Below, one piece after another: positions 45,890-53,608 of a stretch of 64,000 bases of DNA. Within the stretch, counting starts at the first letter, position 1; each line of letters starts with the position of its first letter. Source of the DNA: CAXXOK01 sp964584315 (GTDB lineage Bacteria; Bacillota; Clostridia; Christensenellales; Aristaeellaceae); the NCBI GenBank assembly GCA_964584315.1, contig CAZOZO010000001.1, positions 62,001-126,000 on the forward strand, read 5' to 3'. The position numbers and the translations under genes were made by a program. Below the pieces are notes generated by a model. It was not told the origin of the DNA, ran no database searches, and was given only the letters and a program-made list of their open reading frames with translations.

Positions 45890-48040
45890 TCAGTTCATGG
45901 AGACGAGCTTCTGATACAACCCGTCTGCCTCGGCAAAGAGTTGCGCGTGCGTGCCGCGCTGCACCACGTTTCCGTGGTCGAGCACCAGTATCTCGTCGCA
46001 GTCGCGGATGGTCGAAAGCCGGTGTGCGATGATCACGCAGGTAATGCCGCGGTCGCAGATCGCCTTGACCAACTCCGCCTCGGTCTTGGCATCCAAGGCG
46101 CTTGTAGCCTCGTCCAGAATGGCGATGGTGGGGTCGAGCGCGAGGGCGCGGGCGATGTCGATGCGCTGGCGCTCGCCGCCGGAATAGTTTTTGCCACCCT
46201 CGGCCAGCATGGCGCGGTAACCGCCCTCGCGGGAGAGGATCATGTGGTCGATCTGCGCGTCGTGCGCGGCCAGGATCATCTCAAAATCGGCGATGGTGTC
46301 GTCCCACATCTTGATGTTGGCGGCGATGGTATCTTCAAACAGCGTCACGTCCTGATCGACCACCGCGACCGAGCCAGTGAACACCTCATGCTCGATCTGC
46401 TCGATGGCTTGGCCATCGAACAGGATCTCGCCGCTCCAAGGCTTGTACAGGCCGCTGAGCAGCTTGGCGACGGTCGATTTACCGCAGCCGCTCGCGCCCA
46501 CCAGCGCCACGCGCTGGCCGGTTTTCAGCGACAGGGAGAAATCTTTGATCAGCGGTGCGGCCAACGGGTTGTAGCCGAAGGTCACGTTCTTGATCTCCAC
46601 ATTGCCGCTCAGCTTGCGGTAGGTGCGGGTATCATCGTCCGGCGAGGCGGCGGGGAAGAGGTCGGGCTGGTAGTCCATCACGTCCTGCACACGCTCCATG
46701 GTGGCGCGCAGCAAGCCCATCTCCTCGCGCAGGCTACGCAGGGTATCCACCGGCCCCATGAAAGCGGCCAGAAAGCCCTGGAACGCGAACAGCATGCCTA
46801 CCGTGAACGACCCGCCCATGATGAGCGCCGCGCCCACGCACAACACAAACACGCCGGAGAGCGAGCCCATCAACGCCGCGAGGCTGCCAAGGTACCCGTC
46901 CAGCCGCGCGCTTTTGACCGATGCGGCGTTTACGCCCGCGTGGTAGCCGGCCCATTTTTGGAAGTAACCCTCCTCTGCGCCGGAGGACTTGATGGTCTCG
47001 ATCATCTCCACGCCGCTGAGCGTGGTGGCCTGAAGCTTGCCGGAGAGCATCATGGTGGCCCGCGTCAGGTTGAGGCGCTTTTTGGCCACATAGCCGGAAA
47101 TCAGCAGGTTCAGCGCTGCGCAGGCAAGGCCGATCAGCGTGAGGGGGATGCTGTAGCCCAGCATGACCGTAAGGTAAAACACCAGCATGGCCATATCCAG
47201 CACCAGCGGCGCGAGGCGCTCGAAAACCGTGGCCGCGATGCCCTCGTTGGCCTGCTGGCGCATGGCGATATCGCCCGCCAGCCGCGCCGAAAAGAAGCGG
47301 ATAGGCAGCCGCAGCACCTGCCACATGAACGATCCGCTGGCGATGATGGCGAACTTGCCGGAAATTTTCAGGTTGTAGTTTTGCGAGATGGCAGCGACCA
47401 CCGTTTGCATCACGATAAAGGCGGAAAACAGGTAGACGAAGGGCATGAGCCACTCCGGCCGCGCGCCGGTCAACAGGCTGTCTAAAAAAACGCGGCTGAA
47501 CAGCGGCGCCACCACGCCCAGCGCCGAGGTGAGCAGGCTCACCAGCAGCACAAAGGCGATCAGTCCCGCGGAGCCCTTGAGCCGCTGACGCACAAAGCCC
47601 AGCACGCTTGGGCGCCTGCCCTCGCGCACAAAGGCCTCGGTGGGCTCAAACACAAGCGCAACGCCCGTGTAGGCGTTGTCGAACTCCGTGAGGGGCACCT
47701 GTTCCAGCCCGGTGGCGGGGTTGTTGATGATGGCTTTGCCACGGCGGAAGCCGCACAGCACCACGAAATGGTTGAAGTTCCAATGGATGATACACGGCAT
47801 GGGCGCCGTGCGCAACTCCTGCGGCTCCAGCCGGTAGCCTGCGGCCTTGAGCCCGTAGCGCCGCGCTGCGGCCACAATGCTCTTGGCGCTGCTGCCGTCG
47901 CGGCTCACGCCGCAATCCTCGCGCACGGTCTCCAGCGGCAGCCATTTGCCAAAGTGGGCAAGCACCATGGAGAGGCTTGCCGCGCCGCATTCCACGGCCT
48001 CCTGCTGTAAAATGGTGGGGGTGAGCACGACCTTGCTCAT
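45890..48040 (-). CDS. NHLM-type exporter, C39 peptidase-ABC transporter
   Basis: This 716-residue protein combines an N-terminal C39 peptidase (about 1-130), six transmembrane helices and an ATPase domain. C39 enzymes cut leader peptides after Gly-Gly or Gly-Ala while the core is exported. The nucleophile Cys18 (QQEAVECGAASLSMVL) and His91 (WNFNHFVVL) are present. The usual acidic residue of the triad, Asp in the DPATG motif, is Asn107 here (INNPATG). The ATPase shows GASGCGKST, YSGGERQR and ILDEATSALD. It starts 8 nt after the stub gene and leads into the second transporter. Confidence 0.9.
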   Translation of the reverse strand: MSKVVLTPTILQQEAVECGAASLSMVLAHFGKWLPLETVREDCGVSRDGSSAKSIVAAARRYGLKAAGYRLEPQELRTAPMPCIIHWNFNHFVVLCGFRRGKAIINNPATGLEQVPLTEFDNAYTGVALVFEPTEAFVREGRRPSVLGFVRQRLKGSAGLIAFVLLVSLLTSALGVVAPLFSRVFLDSLLTGARPEWLMPFVYLFSAFIVMQTVVAAISQNYNLKISGKFAIIASGSFMWQVLRLPIRFFSARLAGDIAMRQQANEGIAATVFERLAPLVLDMAMLVFYLTVMLGYSIPLTLIGLACAALNLLISGYVAKKRLNLTRATMMLSGKLQATTLSGVEMIETIKSSGAEEGYFQKWAGYHAGVNAASVKSARLDGYLGSLAALMGSLSGVFVLCVGAALIMGGSFTVGMLFAFQGFLAAFMGPVDTLRSLREEMGLLRATMERVQDVMDYQPDLFPAASPDDDTRTYRKLSGNVEIKNVTFGYNPLAAPLIKDFSLSLKTGQRVALVGASGCGKSTVAKLLSGLYKPWSGEILFDGQAIEQIEHEVFTGSVAVVDQDVTLFEDTIAANIKMWDDTIADFEMILAAHDAQIDHMILSREGGYRAMLAEGGKNYSGGERQRIDIARALALDPTIAILDEATSALDAKTEAELVKAICDRGITCVIIAHRLSTIRDCDEILVLDHGNVVQRGTHAQLFAEADGLYQKLVSMN

Positions 48041-48048
48041 ACGCCCGC

Positions 48049-48237
48049 TTACCCGAAAATGAGACCGACGAGGTTCACATCGGTCATGGAGAGGAACACG
48101 ACCATGGCGACCATCGCCAGCGCCACAGCGCCCAGCGCCAGCCAGATGCCGGTGGGCACCACCTTGATGGTATCGTTGAGCTGATCCGGTGAGGTGACGC
48201 GCTCAATGGCACTCTTGCGGAAAAGTTCCTGATTCAT
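48049..48237 (-). CDS. 62-residue stub of an NHLM HlyD-like secretion adaptor
   Basis: The sequence MNQELFRKSAIERVTSPDQL followed by one transmembrane helix (about 30-52) matches the opening of the NHLM HlyD-family secretion proteins, which normally run to several hundred residues with a coiled coil and barrel-sandwich domain. Here translation stops at residue 62, right after the helix. Only 8 nt separate the stop from the C39 transporter start, so no displaced adaptor remainder lies between. AAGGAG sits 8 nt upstream of the ATG and a good promoter precedes it, which argues for a functional small protein and not debris. Confidence 0.75.
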   Translation of the reverse strand: MNQELFRKSAIERVTSPDQLNDTIKVVPTGIWLALGAVALAMVAMVVFLSMTDVNLVGLIFG

Positions 48238-48312
48238 AGGTCATGCTCCTTACGCGGCCTCTGAGCGCCGCGTGTTATTCGCTTGTGGAACCGTCCTTAC
48301 ACCGTTTGACCC

Positions 48313-48341
48313 ATTATATACCGCCGCGTTTGGCCGGTCAA
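48313..48341 (-). promoter_or_regulatory. Sigma-A promoter of the NHLM-type export operon
   Basis: On the minus strand TTGACC (48336-48341) and a perfect TATAAT (48313-48318) are separated by 17 nt, about 75 nt upstream of the stub ATG. It drives stub, C39 transporter and second transporter. Confidence 0.85.
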
Positions 48342-48474
48342 GGAAAACTCAAGCCAATTCTCATGCTATTCTCATCAAACCATTAATCGTCTCTCAAGCA
48401 TCTCATCAAGAAGCGTGTTATTCTATGCACGTAAACAAGCCAACCACCCAAGAGACATAAGGAGGAACCCTACG

Positions 48475-48768
48475 ATGGATACCAACCGGCAGCGCGATAA
48501 CGGCTTCTTCAGCAAAATGTACCGCACCCGTTTCAGGGCCAGCAAGAACGGACAAACGGTCGTAAACCTCTCGCTTCTCTTCTCGCTGATCGCCCTGCTC
48601 AGCGCCCCCTGGCTGGTGATCCTGGGCCTGATCGCCGCCCTGCTGATGGGCTACCGCTTCTCCATGGAGAAGGATGGGCTGGGCTTTGAGCAGAGCTTCG
48701 ACGATGTGGTGCGCAACGCCGCGGGCAACGTAAAGCACGCTGTGGAGAGCTTCACCGAACAGCACTGA
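48475..48768 (+). CDS. Small DUF4342-like membrane protein, copy 1
   Basis: This 97-residue protein has a polar N-terminus with GFFSKMYRTR, a hydrophobic hairpin or helix (about 31-60, ending GYRF) and an amphipathic C-terminal helix (FDDVVRNAAGNVKHAVESF). The core pattern (basic strand, hydrophobic stretch with APWLVILG, then RFSMEK) resembles the core of DUF4342 proteins, whose function is unknown. ATG 48475 follows AAGGAGGAACC. It diverges from the exporter operon and is followed by a paralogue. No Gly-Gly leader cleavage site is apparent. Confidence 0.75.
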   Translation: MDTNRQRDNGFFSKMYRTRFRASKNGQTVVNLSLLFSLIALLSAPWLVILGLIAALLMGYRFSMEKDGLGFEQSFDDVVRNAAGNVKHAVESFTEQH

Positions 48769-48855
48769 CCCCCGCGCCGGACGGCGCGACAACCATACTG
48801 CGGCACAGCGCCGCACACCCCACCAAAACCACATTATGATAGGGAGGATCCACTT

Positions 48856-49197
48856 ATGGAAAACAACACTGCGAACAACAACGGCAAGACCGGTTTCTTC
48901 AGCCTTCTGTACCGCACCCGCCTGGTCATCACCAAGGGCGATACCACCATCCTGAACCTCTCGGTGCTCTTCAGCGTGATCTCGCTGCTGTGCGCGCCCT
49001 GGCTGGTCGTGATCGGCGCGATCATCGCGCTGGTGCTGGGCTACCGCTTTGCCATCGAGCGTAACGCCGCCGCCTTTGATAAGGACTTTGAGCATGTCGT
49101 GAAGGACGCGGCCAGCAACGTCAAGAGCGCCGTGGAGAACGTGACCGGCGCGCACCATGACGCTGGCAACGGCAGTGATACCGGCGCCCAGATGTAA
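48856..49197 (+). CDS. Small DUF4342-like membrane protein, copy 2
   Basis: This 113-residue protein is a paralogue of the one at 48475: GFFSLLYRTR, a hydrophobic segment with CAPWLVVIGAIIALVLGYRF, and an amphipathic FDKDFEHVVKDAASNVKSAVENV helix align position by position. It has a longer Asn-rich start and a Gly/His/Asp tail. ATG 48856 is preceded by AGGGAGGA. The two genes are 87 bp apart and share the terminator downstream, so they form a duplicated pair. Confidence 0.77.
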   Translation: MENNTANNNGKTGFFSLLYRTRLVITKGDTTILNLSVLFSVISLLCAPWLVVIGAIIALVLGYRFAIERNAAAFDKDFEHVVKDAASNVKSAVENVTGAHHDAGNGSDTGAQM

Positions 49198-49260
49198 GGC
49201 GAAACCAATGAAAACGATTGCTTCCGGCAGGTTTGCGACTGACGGAAGACCACACAAGAA

Positions 49261-49300
49261 CAGGGAGCCTGACCCGTGAGGGACAGGCTCCCTGGCTTTG
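49261..49300 (+). terminator. Hairpin terminator after the DUF4342-like pair
   Basis: CAGGGAGCCTG (49261-49271) pairs perfectly with CAGGCTCCCTG (49284-49294), with an inner CCC-GTGA-GGG. A short GCTTTGC follows; the T tract is poor but the stem is very stable. Confidence 0.65.
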
Positions 49301-49405
49301 CGCATACCAAAGAATGTAACGGTTGTGAGCGAATGCTTGCGCAGCAGAGAGGACGGGTGGTCATCACGCAGAATGACGCGCACCGTTTTGCCGCCCTGCC
49401 TGTGC

Positions 49406-49834
49406 TCAAGGCCGGTGTTCGATATCCTTGTTGCGGTACAGCACGTCGTGCCGCGCGGTAAAACCCTGCTTCTCCCAAAAAGCGTTACCCTTGTCATTGG
49501 TGGCGAACACCAACAGCGCGGCCTTGCCCACGCCCTCGCTTGCCAGCGCCTCCATGGCGCGGGTAAGCAGCGTTTCGCCCACGCCCCTACGGCGGTGCGA
49601 CTCGGCCACGGCCATGTGGTAGAGATAGGCGCGCCGTCCGTCGTGGCCGCTGAGGATAGAGCCGATCAACGCGCCGTTTTCCTCGGCGACAAAGCAGGTT
49701 TCCGGGTTGCGGCGCAGGTAGCGGGCGATGCCCTCGCGGCTGTCGTCCACAGGGTTCAGGCCCATGCCTGCGGTGCTTTGCCACAGGGCGGATACACGGT
49801 CAAAATCCTCGATGGTCATCAGGCGGATATCCAT
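49406..49834 (-). CDS. GNAT family N-acetyltransferase
   Basis: This 142-residue protein is a single GNAT domain that moves an acetyl group from acetyl-CoA to an amine. The acetyl-CoA motif RRRGVGETLL (R/Q-XXG-X-G/A) follows the beta strand AYLYHMAVAE, and the ending NDKGNAFWEKQGF is typical. Substrate is unknown. The ATG follows GGAAGTG. It lies 33 nt after the TRIC-like gene, so they may be co-transcribed. Confidence 0.88.
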   Translation of the reverse strand: MDIRLMTIEDFDRVSALWQSTAGMGLNPVDDSREGIARYLRRNPETCFVAEENGALIGSILSGHDGRRAYLYHMAVAESHRRRGVGETLLTRAMEALASEGVGKAALLVFATNDKGNAFWEKQGFTARHDVLYRNKDIEHRP

Positions 49835-49867
49835 ATGCGCACTTCCAGTCGGGTGATTTAGGGGGGT

Positions 49868-50533
49868 TCAGGCGCCCTGCGCCGGCGGGCCGCTTCGCGG
49901 GCGGATGCGCGGGAAATTCCACCGGAAGTGAGACGCCAGCCCGCGGATGAGCACCGTGACCGCCGCGGACACCACCGTGGCAAGCTGTACGTTCATCGCG
50001 TCCCGCGTCAGCAGGTACACGCACGCGCCGATGAGCGATGCCACCGCGTAGATGTGCTTGACCAGCACGGCGGGTGTCTCGCTTGCCAGCACATCGCGCA
50101 TGATGCCCCCGCCCGTGCCGGTCAAAAGCGCAACAAACAGCATCAAAAACACATTGCCGTTTGGGTAGGCCCGGATGGCAGTATCCACGCCGATGGCGGT
50201 GAACACGCCCAGCCCCACCGCGTCGCAGTAGAGCAGCACCCTTTTATAGCGGTTTACCGCCGCCTCGGACGGCTGGCGACGGAAAAAGTACAATACGCCA
50301 AAAAACAGCGTGCTGGTGGCGATGGCGATCAGCGCGAAGGTAGGGTCGCGGAACATCTGCGGCGGGTAGATGCCCAGCACGATATCGCGCAGGCAACCGC
50401 CGCCCACGGCCGTGGTCAGGCCCAAAATGTTCACGCCAAACAGGTCCATGCCCTTGCGGATAGCGACCATCGCGCCGGAGATGGCAAACGCGACGATGCC
50501 AAGATACTCGATCGGCAAAAACGGATCGATCAT
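49868..50533 (-). CDS. UPF0126/TRIC family membrane protein
   Basis: This 221-residue protein belongs to the bacterial TRIC (trimeric intracellular cation channel-like) family, also called UPF0126 or YicG. It has about seven hydrophobic segments in an internal repeat: AISGAMVAIRKGMDLFGV with TTAVGGGCLRDIVLG in the first half and VGLGVFTAIGVDTAI with GTGGGIMRDVLASETP in the second. ATG 50533 is preceded by GGGAGAGGGAG. Upstream in-frame sequence (to 50842) has no ribosome-binding site. Confidence 0.9.
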   Translation of the reverse strand: MIDPFLPIEYLGIVAFAISGAMVAIRKGMDLFGVNILGLTTAVGGGCLRDIVLGIYPPQMFRDPTFALIAIATSTLFFGVLYFFRRQPSEAAVNRYKRVLLYCDAVGLGVFTAIGVDTAIRAYPNGNVFLMLFVALLTGTGGGIMRDVLASETPAVLVKHIYAVASLIGACVYLLTRDAMNVQLATVVSAAVTVLIRGLASHFRWNFPRIRPRSGPPAQGA

Positions 50534-50565
50534 AGACTCCCTCTCCCTGCGCTGAAATCGTGCCC

Positions 50566-50594
50566 ATGATACCATCTGCGCGGGATGTGCGCAA
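50566..50594 (-). promoter_or_regulatory. Putative promoter of the TRIC-like gene
   Basis: On the minus strand TTGCGC (50589-50594) and TATCAT (50566-50571) are separated by 17 nt, about 35 nt before the ATG. Neither hexamer is perfect. Confidence 0.4.
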
Positions 50595-50879
50595 GGGGTT
50601 TTCGATGGCGCGGCAACATCGCGGGCGATGCCAGCGCGGATGGGTATCGCTTGAAAGGCTTGAGCCGCCTCACTGATAAAACCATCACATTTGAACGGGA
50701 GAAAAGTTTGATGCAAGTTATGCTTGGAAGGGTGGAAAACGATGGGAAAGAGGGAACGCCGCGGAAACGCCCGGCATGGCGTATCTGCACCGTATCGTGG
50801 GCATGCGGCAGTGCGACCCGCTTCTGCAAAGCATTGCGACAATGAACGTTATGGTGCATATCAAACCAGAAGGTGGGGA
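50595..50879. other. Intergenic region ahead of the fatty acid operon
   Basis: No gene can be supported here. A plus-strand frame (50585-50845) lacks a ribosome-binding site and family resemblance. The right edge runs into the promoter at 50880. Confidence 0.55.
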
Positions 50880-50907
50880 TTGACAAGAAGACGCAACGCA
50901 ATATAAT
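50880..50907 (+). promoter_or_regulatory. Sigma-A promoter of the fatty acid synthesis operon
   Basis: Perfect TTGACA (50880-50885) and TATAAT (50902-50907) are separated by 16 nt. The predicted transcription start falls within the dyad at 50897-50933, about 35 nt before the regulator ATG. Confidence 0.88.
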
Positions 50908-50933
50908 TAGTTTGACTAACGAATCAGATTGCG
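50897..50933. promoter_or_regulatory. Candidate operator for the MarR/FabT-like regulator
   Basis: The -10 and start region contains TTAGT-TTG-ACTAA (50907-50919), a perfect 5-bp palindrome. It is flanked by outer arms CGCAAT (50897-50902) and ATTGCG (50928-50933). TTTGA and TCAGA (50912-50928 area) recall the TTTGA/TCAAA arms of known FabT boxes. The position over the promoter fits autorepression; the assignment is inference. Confidence 0.5.
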
Positions 50934-50950
50934 ACGGGGGAGCGTGCACG

Positions 50951-51460
50951 ATGGACGAGTTCAGCCGCGAGCTAAACCAACTGCTGGTTTGCACATACCG
51001 CGATGTGGGCAAGCTGGAGGAGGGTATGCTCCACACGCTGGGCGGCAGCGAGGTATCCATCGGCGAACTGCACTTGATGGAGGCCATCGGCGAGTGCAAG
51101 GACAAGGGCGTGCTCGTTTGCGAGCTGGCACAGCGCATGGAGCTCACGCCCCCCACCGTGACCGTCGCCATCAACAAGCTTGCTCAGAAGGGCTATGTGG
51201 TCAAAACCAAATCGACGCTGGACAAGCGAAGCGTGATCGTTACCCTGACGCGCGCAGGCAAGCGCGTCAACGCCGCGCATCGCTATTTTCATGAGCAGAT
51301 GGTGCGCAATATCGAAAAATTGCTCTCCGCGTCCGAGCGCGAGGGTATGCTGCGCGGGATGCAGACGCTCAACGTGTTTATCAAAAACGCGCTTGGCGAC
51401 GTAGCGCGCCGCGAGCCGGAAGGGGCCGCGCAGCCCACACCACAAGCCGAAGGAATGTGA
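50951..51460 (+). CDS. fabT: MarR family regulator in FabT position
   Basis: This 169-residue winged-helix protein belongs to the MarR family. The DNA-binding part includes VCELAQRMELTPPTVTVAINKLAQKGYV-type helices (about 56-83) and the wing STLDKRSVIVTLTRAGK. It stands first in a fab/acc operon laid out as in streptococci, where FabT represses fatty acid synthesis with acyl-ACP as corepressor. The symbol rests on that context. ATG 50951 is preceded by GGGGGAG; the in-frame extension to 50873 would run through the promoter. A 30-residue polar C-terminal tail is extra. Confidence 0.85.
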   Translation: MDEFSRELNQLLVCTYRDVGKLEEGMLHTLGGSEVSIGELHLMEAIGECKDKGVLVCELAQRMELTPPTVTVAINKLAQKGYVVKTKSTLDKRSVIVTLTRAGKRVNAAHRYFHEQMVRNIEKLLSASEREGMLRGMQTLNVFIKNALGDVARREPEGAAQPTPQAEGM

Positions 51461-51461
51461 A

Positions 51462-52418
51462 TTGATTATGAAGATAGTCGCCTTTGGGCACGCGCTGCCC
51501 AAGCGCAGCGTGACCAATGAGGAGCTGACCCACTTCCTCGATACCACGGATGAGTGGATCCGCGACCATACGGGCATTGAGAGCCGCCGCATCCTGAGCG
51601 GCAAAGAGACATTAAGCGGGCTTGGGGCCAAGGCATCCAAGATGGCGCTGGCCCGTGCGGGCGTTACCGCCAAGGAGATCGACTTTATCCTCTGCTCCAC
51701 CACCTGCGGGGAGATGACGTTTCCCGCCACGGCATGCCTGATTCAGGAGCGGCTGGGGGCGACCTGCCCCGCATTGGACCTGAACGCCGGCTGCACGGGC
51801 TTCCTGTACGCCCTGCAAATGGCGGATGCGCTGATTGCGAGCGGCAAAGCCCACCGCGTGCTGGTCGTGTGCGCGGAGCAGATCTCCCGCCTCGCGGACT
51901 GGACGGATCGCAGCACCTGCGTGCTGTTTGGCGACGCGGCGGGCGCGGCGGTGTGCGAGGCGGGCGAGGGGCTCAAGGCCATCCGCCTGACCGCGCGCGG
52001 CAATGCCGATCTGCTGTACGGCTGGCCGGACAGCGGCAACAGCCCCTTCGTCGAGAACCATGTATCTGCGCAGCCCCTGTTCATGAACGGGCAGGAGGTT
52101 TTCAAATTCGCGGTCACACACAGCAGCCGTGACATTGAGGCCGTGCTGGCCGATACGGGCCTTACAGCCGCGCAGGTCGACCACTTTGTGCTCCATCAGG
52201 CCAACCGCCGCATCCTGGACGCGGCGCGCGCACGCCTGAAGCAGCCCGCGGAAAAGTTTCCCGTGAACATCACCACGCATGGGAACACCTCCTCCGCGTG
52301 CATACCCGTGCTCCTGTCCGAAATGGCGGAGGACGGAAGCCTCCAAAAGGGGCAAACGCTTGTGCTCAGCGCGTTCGGCGCAGGGCTCACCACAGGGGCA
52401 GCGGTGCTGCAATACTAA
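51462..52418 (+). CDS. fabH: Beta-ketoacyl-ACP synthase III
   Basis: FabH starts fatty acid synthesis by condensing acyl-CoA with malonyl-ACP. The 318-residue thiolase-fold protein has the Cys-His-Asn triad: Cys111 in LNAGCTGFLYAL, His in VLHQANRRI and Asn in THGNTSSA. The N-terminal TTDEWIRDHTGIESRR is diagnostic. Start is probably TTG 51462, with AAGGA 7 nt upstream; ATG 51468 would be 13 nt away. It follows the regulator stop by 1 nt. Confidence 0.95.
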   Translation: MIMKIVAFGHALPKRSVTNEELTHFLDTTDEWIRDHTGIESRRILSGKETLSGLGAKASKMALARAGVTAKEIDFILCSTTCGEMTFPATACLIQERLGATCPALDLNAGCTGFLYALQMADALIASGKAHRVLVVCAEQISRLADWTDRSTCVLFGDAAGAAVCEAGEGLKAIRLTARGNADLLYGWPDSGNSPFVENHVSAQPLFMNGQEVFKFAVTHSSRDIEAVLADTGLTAAQVDHFVLHQANRRILDAARARLKQPAEKFPVNITTHGNTSSACIPVLLSEMAEDGSLQKGQTLVLSAFGAGLTTGAAVLQY

Positions 52419-52436
52419 ATTTGGGAGGAAATCAAC

Positions 52437-52661
52437 ATGTCTACTTTTGAAACCATCGCCAAGCTGGTGGCCGAAGCCAAGGATCTGGATGTTGCCGCCG
52501 TCAAGCCCGAGATGACCTTTGCCGACCTGGGCCTGGACAGCCTGGATGTGGCCGAGCTGGTCATGAACATGGAAGACGAGCTGAACGTGACCATCGAGAT
52601 CAGCCCCCTGCTCAAGACTGTGCAGGATGTGGTCAACCTCGTGGAAGAGCAGAAGAAATAA
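52437..52661 (+). CDS. acpP: Acyl carrier protein
   Basis: ACP carries growing acyl chains on phosphopantetheine attached to Ser35 in the DLGLDSLDVAEL motif. The 74-residue acidic protein matches the family over its whole length. GGGAGGAA precedes ATG 52437. The final A of its TAA stop is the first base of the fabK ATG, so the two are coupled. Confidence 0.96.
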   Translation: MSTFETIAKLVAEAKDLDVAAVKPEMTFADLGLDSLDVAELVMNMEDELNVTIEISPLLKTVQDVVNLVEEQKK

Positions 52662-53608
52662 TGATTGCGTCTGTGCTTTGCGAGGCGCTGGGCCTGCAAT
52701 ACCCCATTTTTCAGGGCGGCATGGCGTGGGTGAGCGAAGCAAACCTGGCCGCCGCCGTATCCAACGCCGGTGGGCTGGGCATCATTTCAGCCATGAACCT
52801 GAACGCGGATTATTTGCGGGGCCAGATCCGCAAATGCCGCGAACTGACCGACAAGCCCTTTGGCGTGAACGTGATGCTCATGTCCCCCCATGTGAAGGAA
52901 GTGGCGCAGGTGTGCGCCGAGGAGAAACCCGCCGTTGTGACTACCGGAGCGGGTCTGCCCAACGCCTACATGAAGGATTGGCTCGCCGCGGGCATCAAGG
53001 TGATCCCCGTGGTGCCCTCCATCGCGGTGGCCAAGCTGGTGGAGCGCGCGGGCGCGTTCGCGGTGATCGCCGAGGGTGGCGAGAGCGGCGGTCATGTGGG
53101 CGACATCAGCACCATGGCGCTGGTGCCGCAGATCGTCGACGCAGTCAACATCCCCGTACTGGCAGCTGGCGGCATTGCGGATGGACGCGGCGTAGCGGCC
53201 GCGTACATGCTGGGTGCGGTAGGCGTGCAATGCGGTACGGTGTTCCTGTGTGCCGATGAGTGCACCGTGCACGACACCTACAAGCAAAAGGTGGTCGCCG
53301 CCAAGGATATCGACACGGTGGTCACGGGCAAGCGCCTCGGGCATGCCGTACGCAGCCTGCGCAGCCCCTTCACCCGCCGCTATATCGAAAAGGAATATGA
53401 CCCCCAGACATCCGGCGACGAGCTGGAAGCCCTCGGCGTGGGCGCACTGCGCAAAGCGGCGGTGGAGGGCGATGTGGAGAACGGCTGCTTCCTCGCGGGG
53501 CAGGCGGCTGCGCTGGTCAAGGCCGTAAGGCCTGCTACGGAGATCATCCAAGGGATGTTCGCCGAGGCGGAAACGCTGCTCAAGGGGGCTGCGCAATGGG
53601 TAAAATAG
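52661..53608 (+). CDS. fabK: Enoyl-ACP reductase II (FabK, FMN-dependent)
   Basis: FabK reduces trans-2-enoyl-ACP with NAD(P)H and FMN. The 315-residue TIM-barrel protein has the N-terminal YPIFQGGMAWVS, FGVNVML, the family motif GGESGGHVG, VPVLAAGGIADGRG-like strand (IPVLAAGGIADGRGV) and GVQCGTVFLC. No fabI or fabL is seen in the window, so this is probably the operon's enoyl reductase. Organisms that rely on FabK are typically insensitive to triclosan. It overlaps fabD by 13 nt. Confidence 0.94.
   Translation: MIASVLCEALGLQYPIFQGGMAWVSEANLAAAVSNAGGLGIISAMNLNADYLRGQIRKCRELTDKPFGVNVMLMSPHVKEVAQVCAEEKPAVVTTGAGLPNAYMKDWLAAGIKVIPVVPSIAVAKLVERAGAFAVIAEGGESGGHVGDISTMALVPQIVDAVNIPVLAAGGIADGRGVAAAYMLGAVGVQCGTVFLCADECTVHDTYKQKVVAAKDIDTVVTGKRLGHAVRSLRSPFTRRYIEKEYDPQTSGDELEALGVGALRKAAVEGDVENGCFLAGQAAALVKAVRPATEIIQGMFAEAETLLKGAAQWVK

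Noticed and set aside
48041..48048. Frameshift joining the HlyD-like stub to a longer adaptor
   Set aside because: Only 8 nt lie between the stub stop and the C39 transporter start, so there is no room for a shifted remainder.
50585..50845. Plus-strand frame of 86 codons before the fatty acid operon
   Set aside because: No convincing start signal and random-looking composition.
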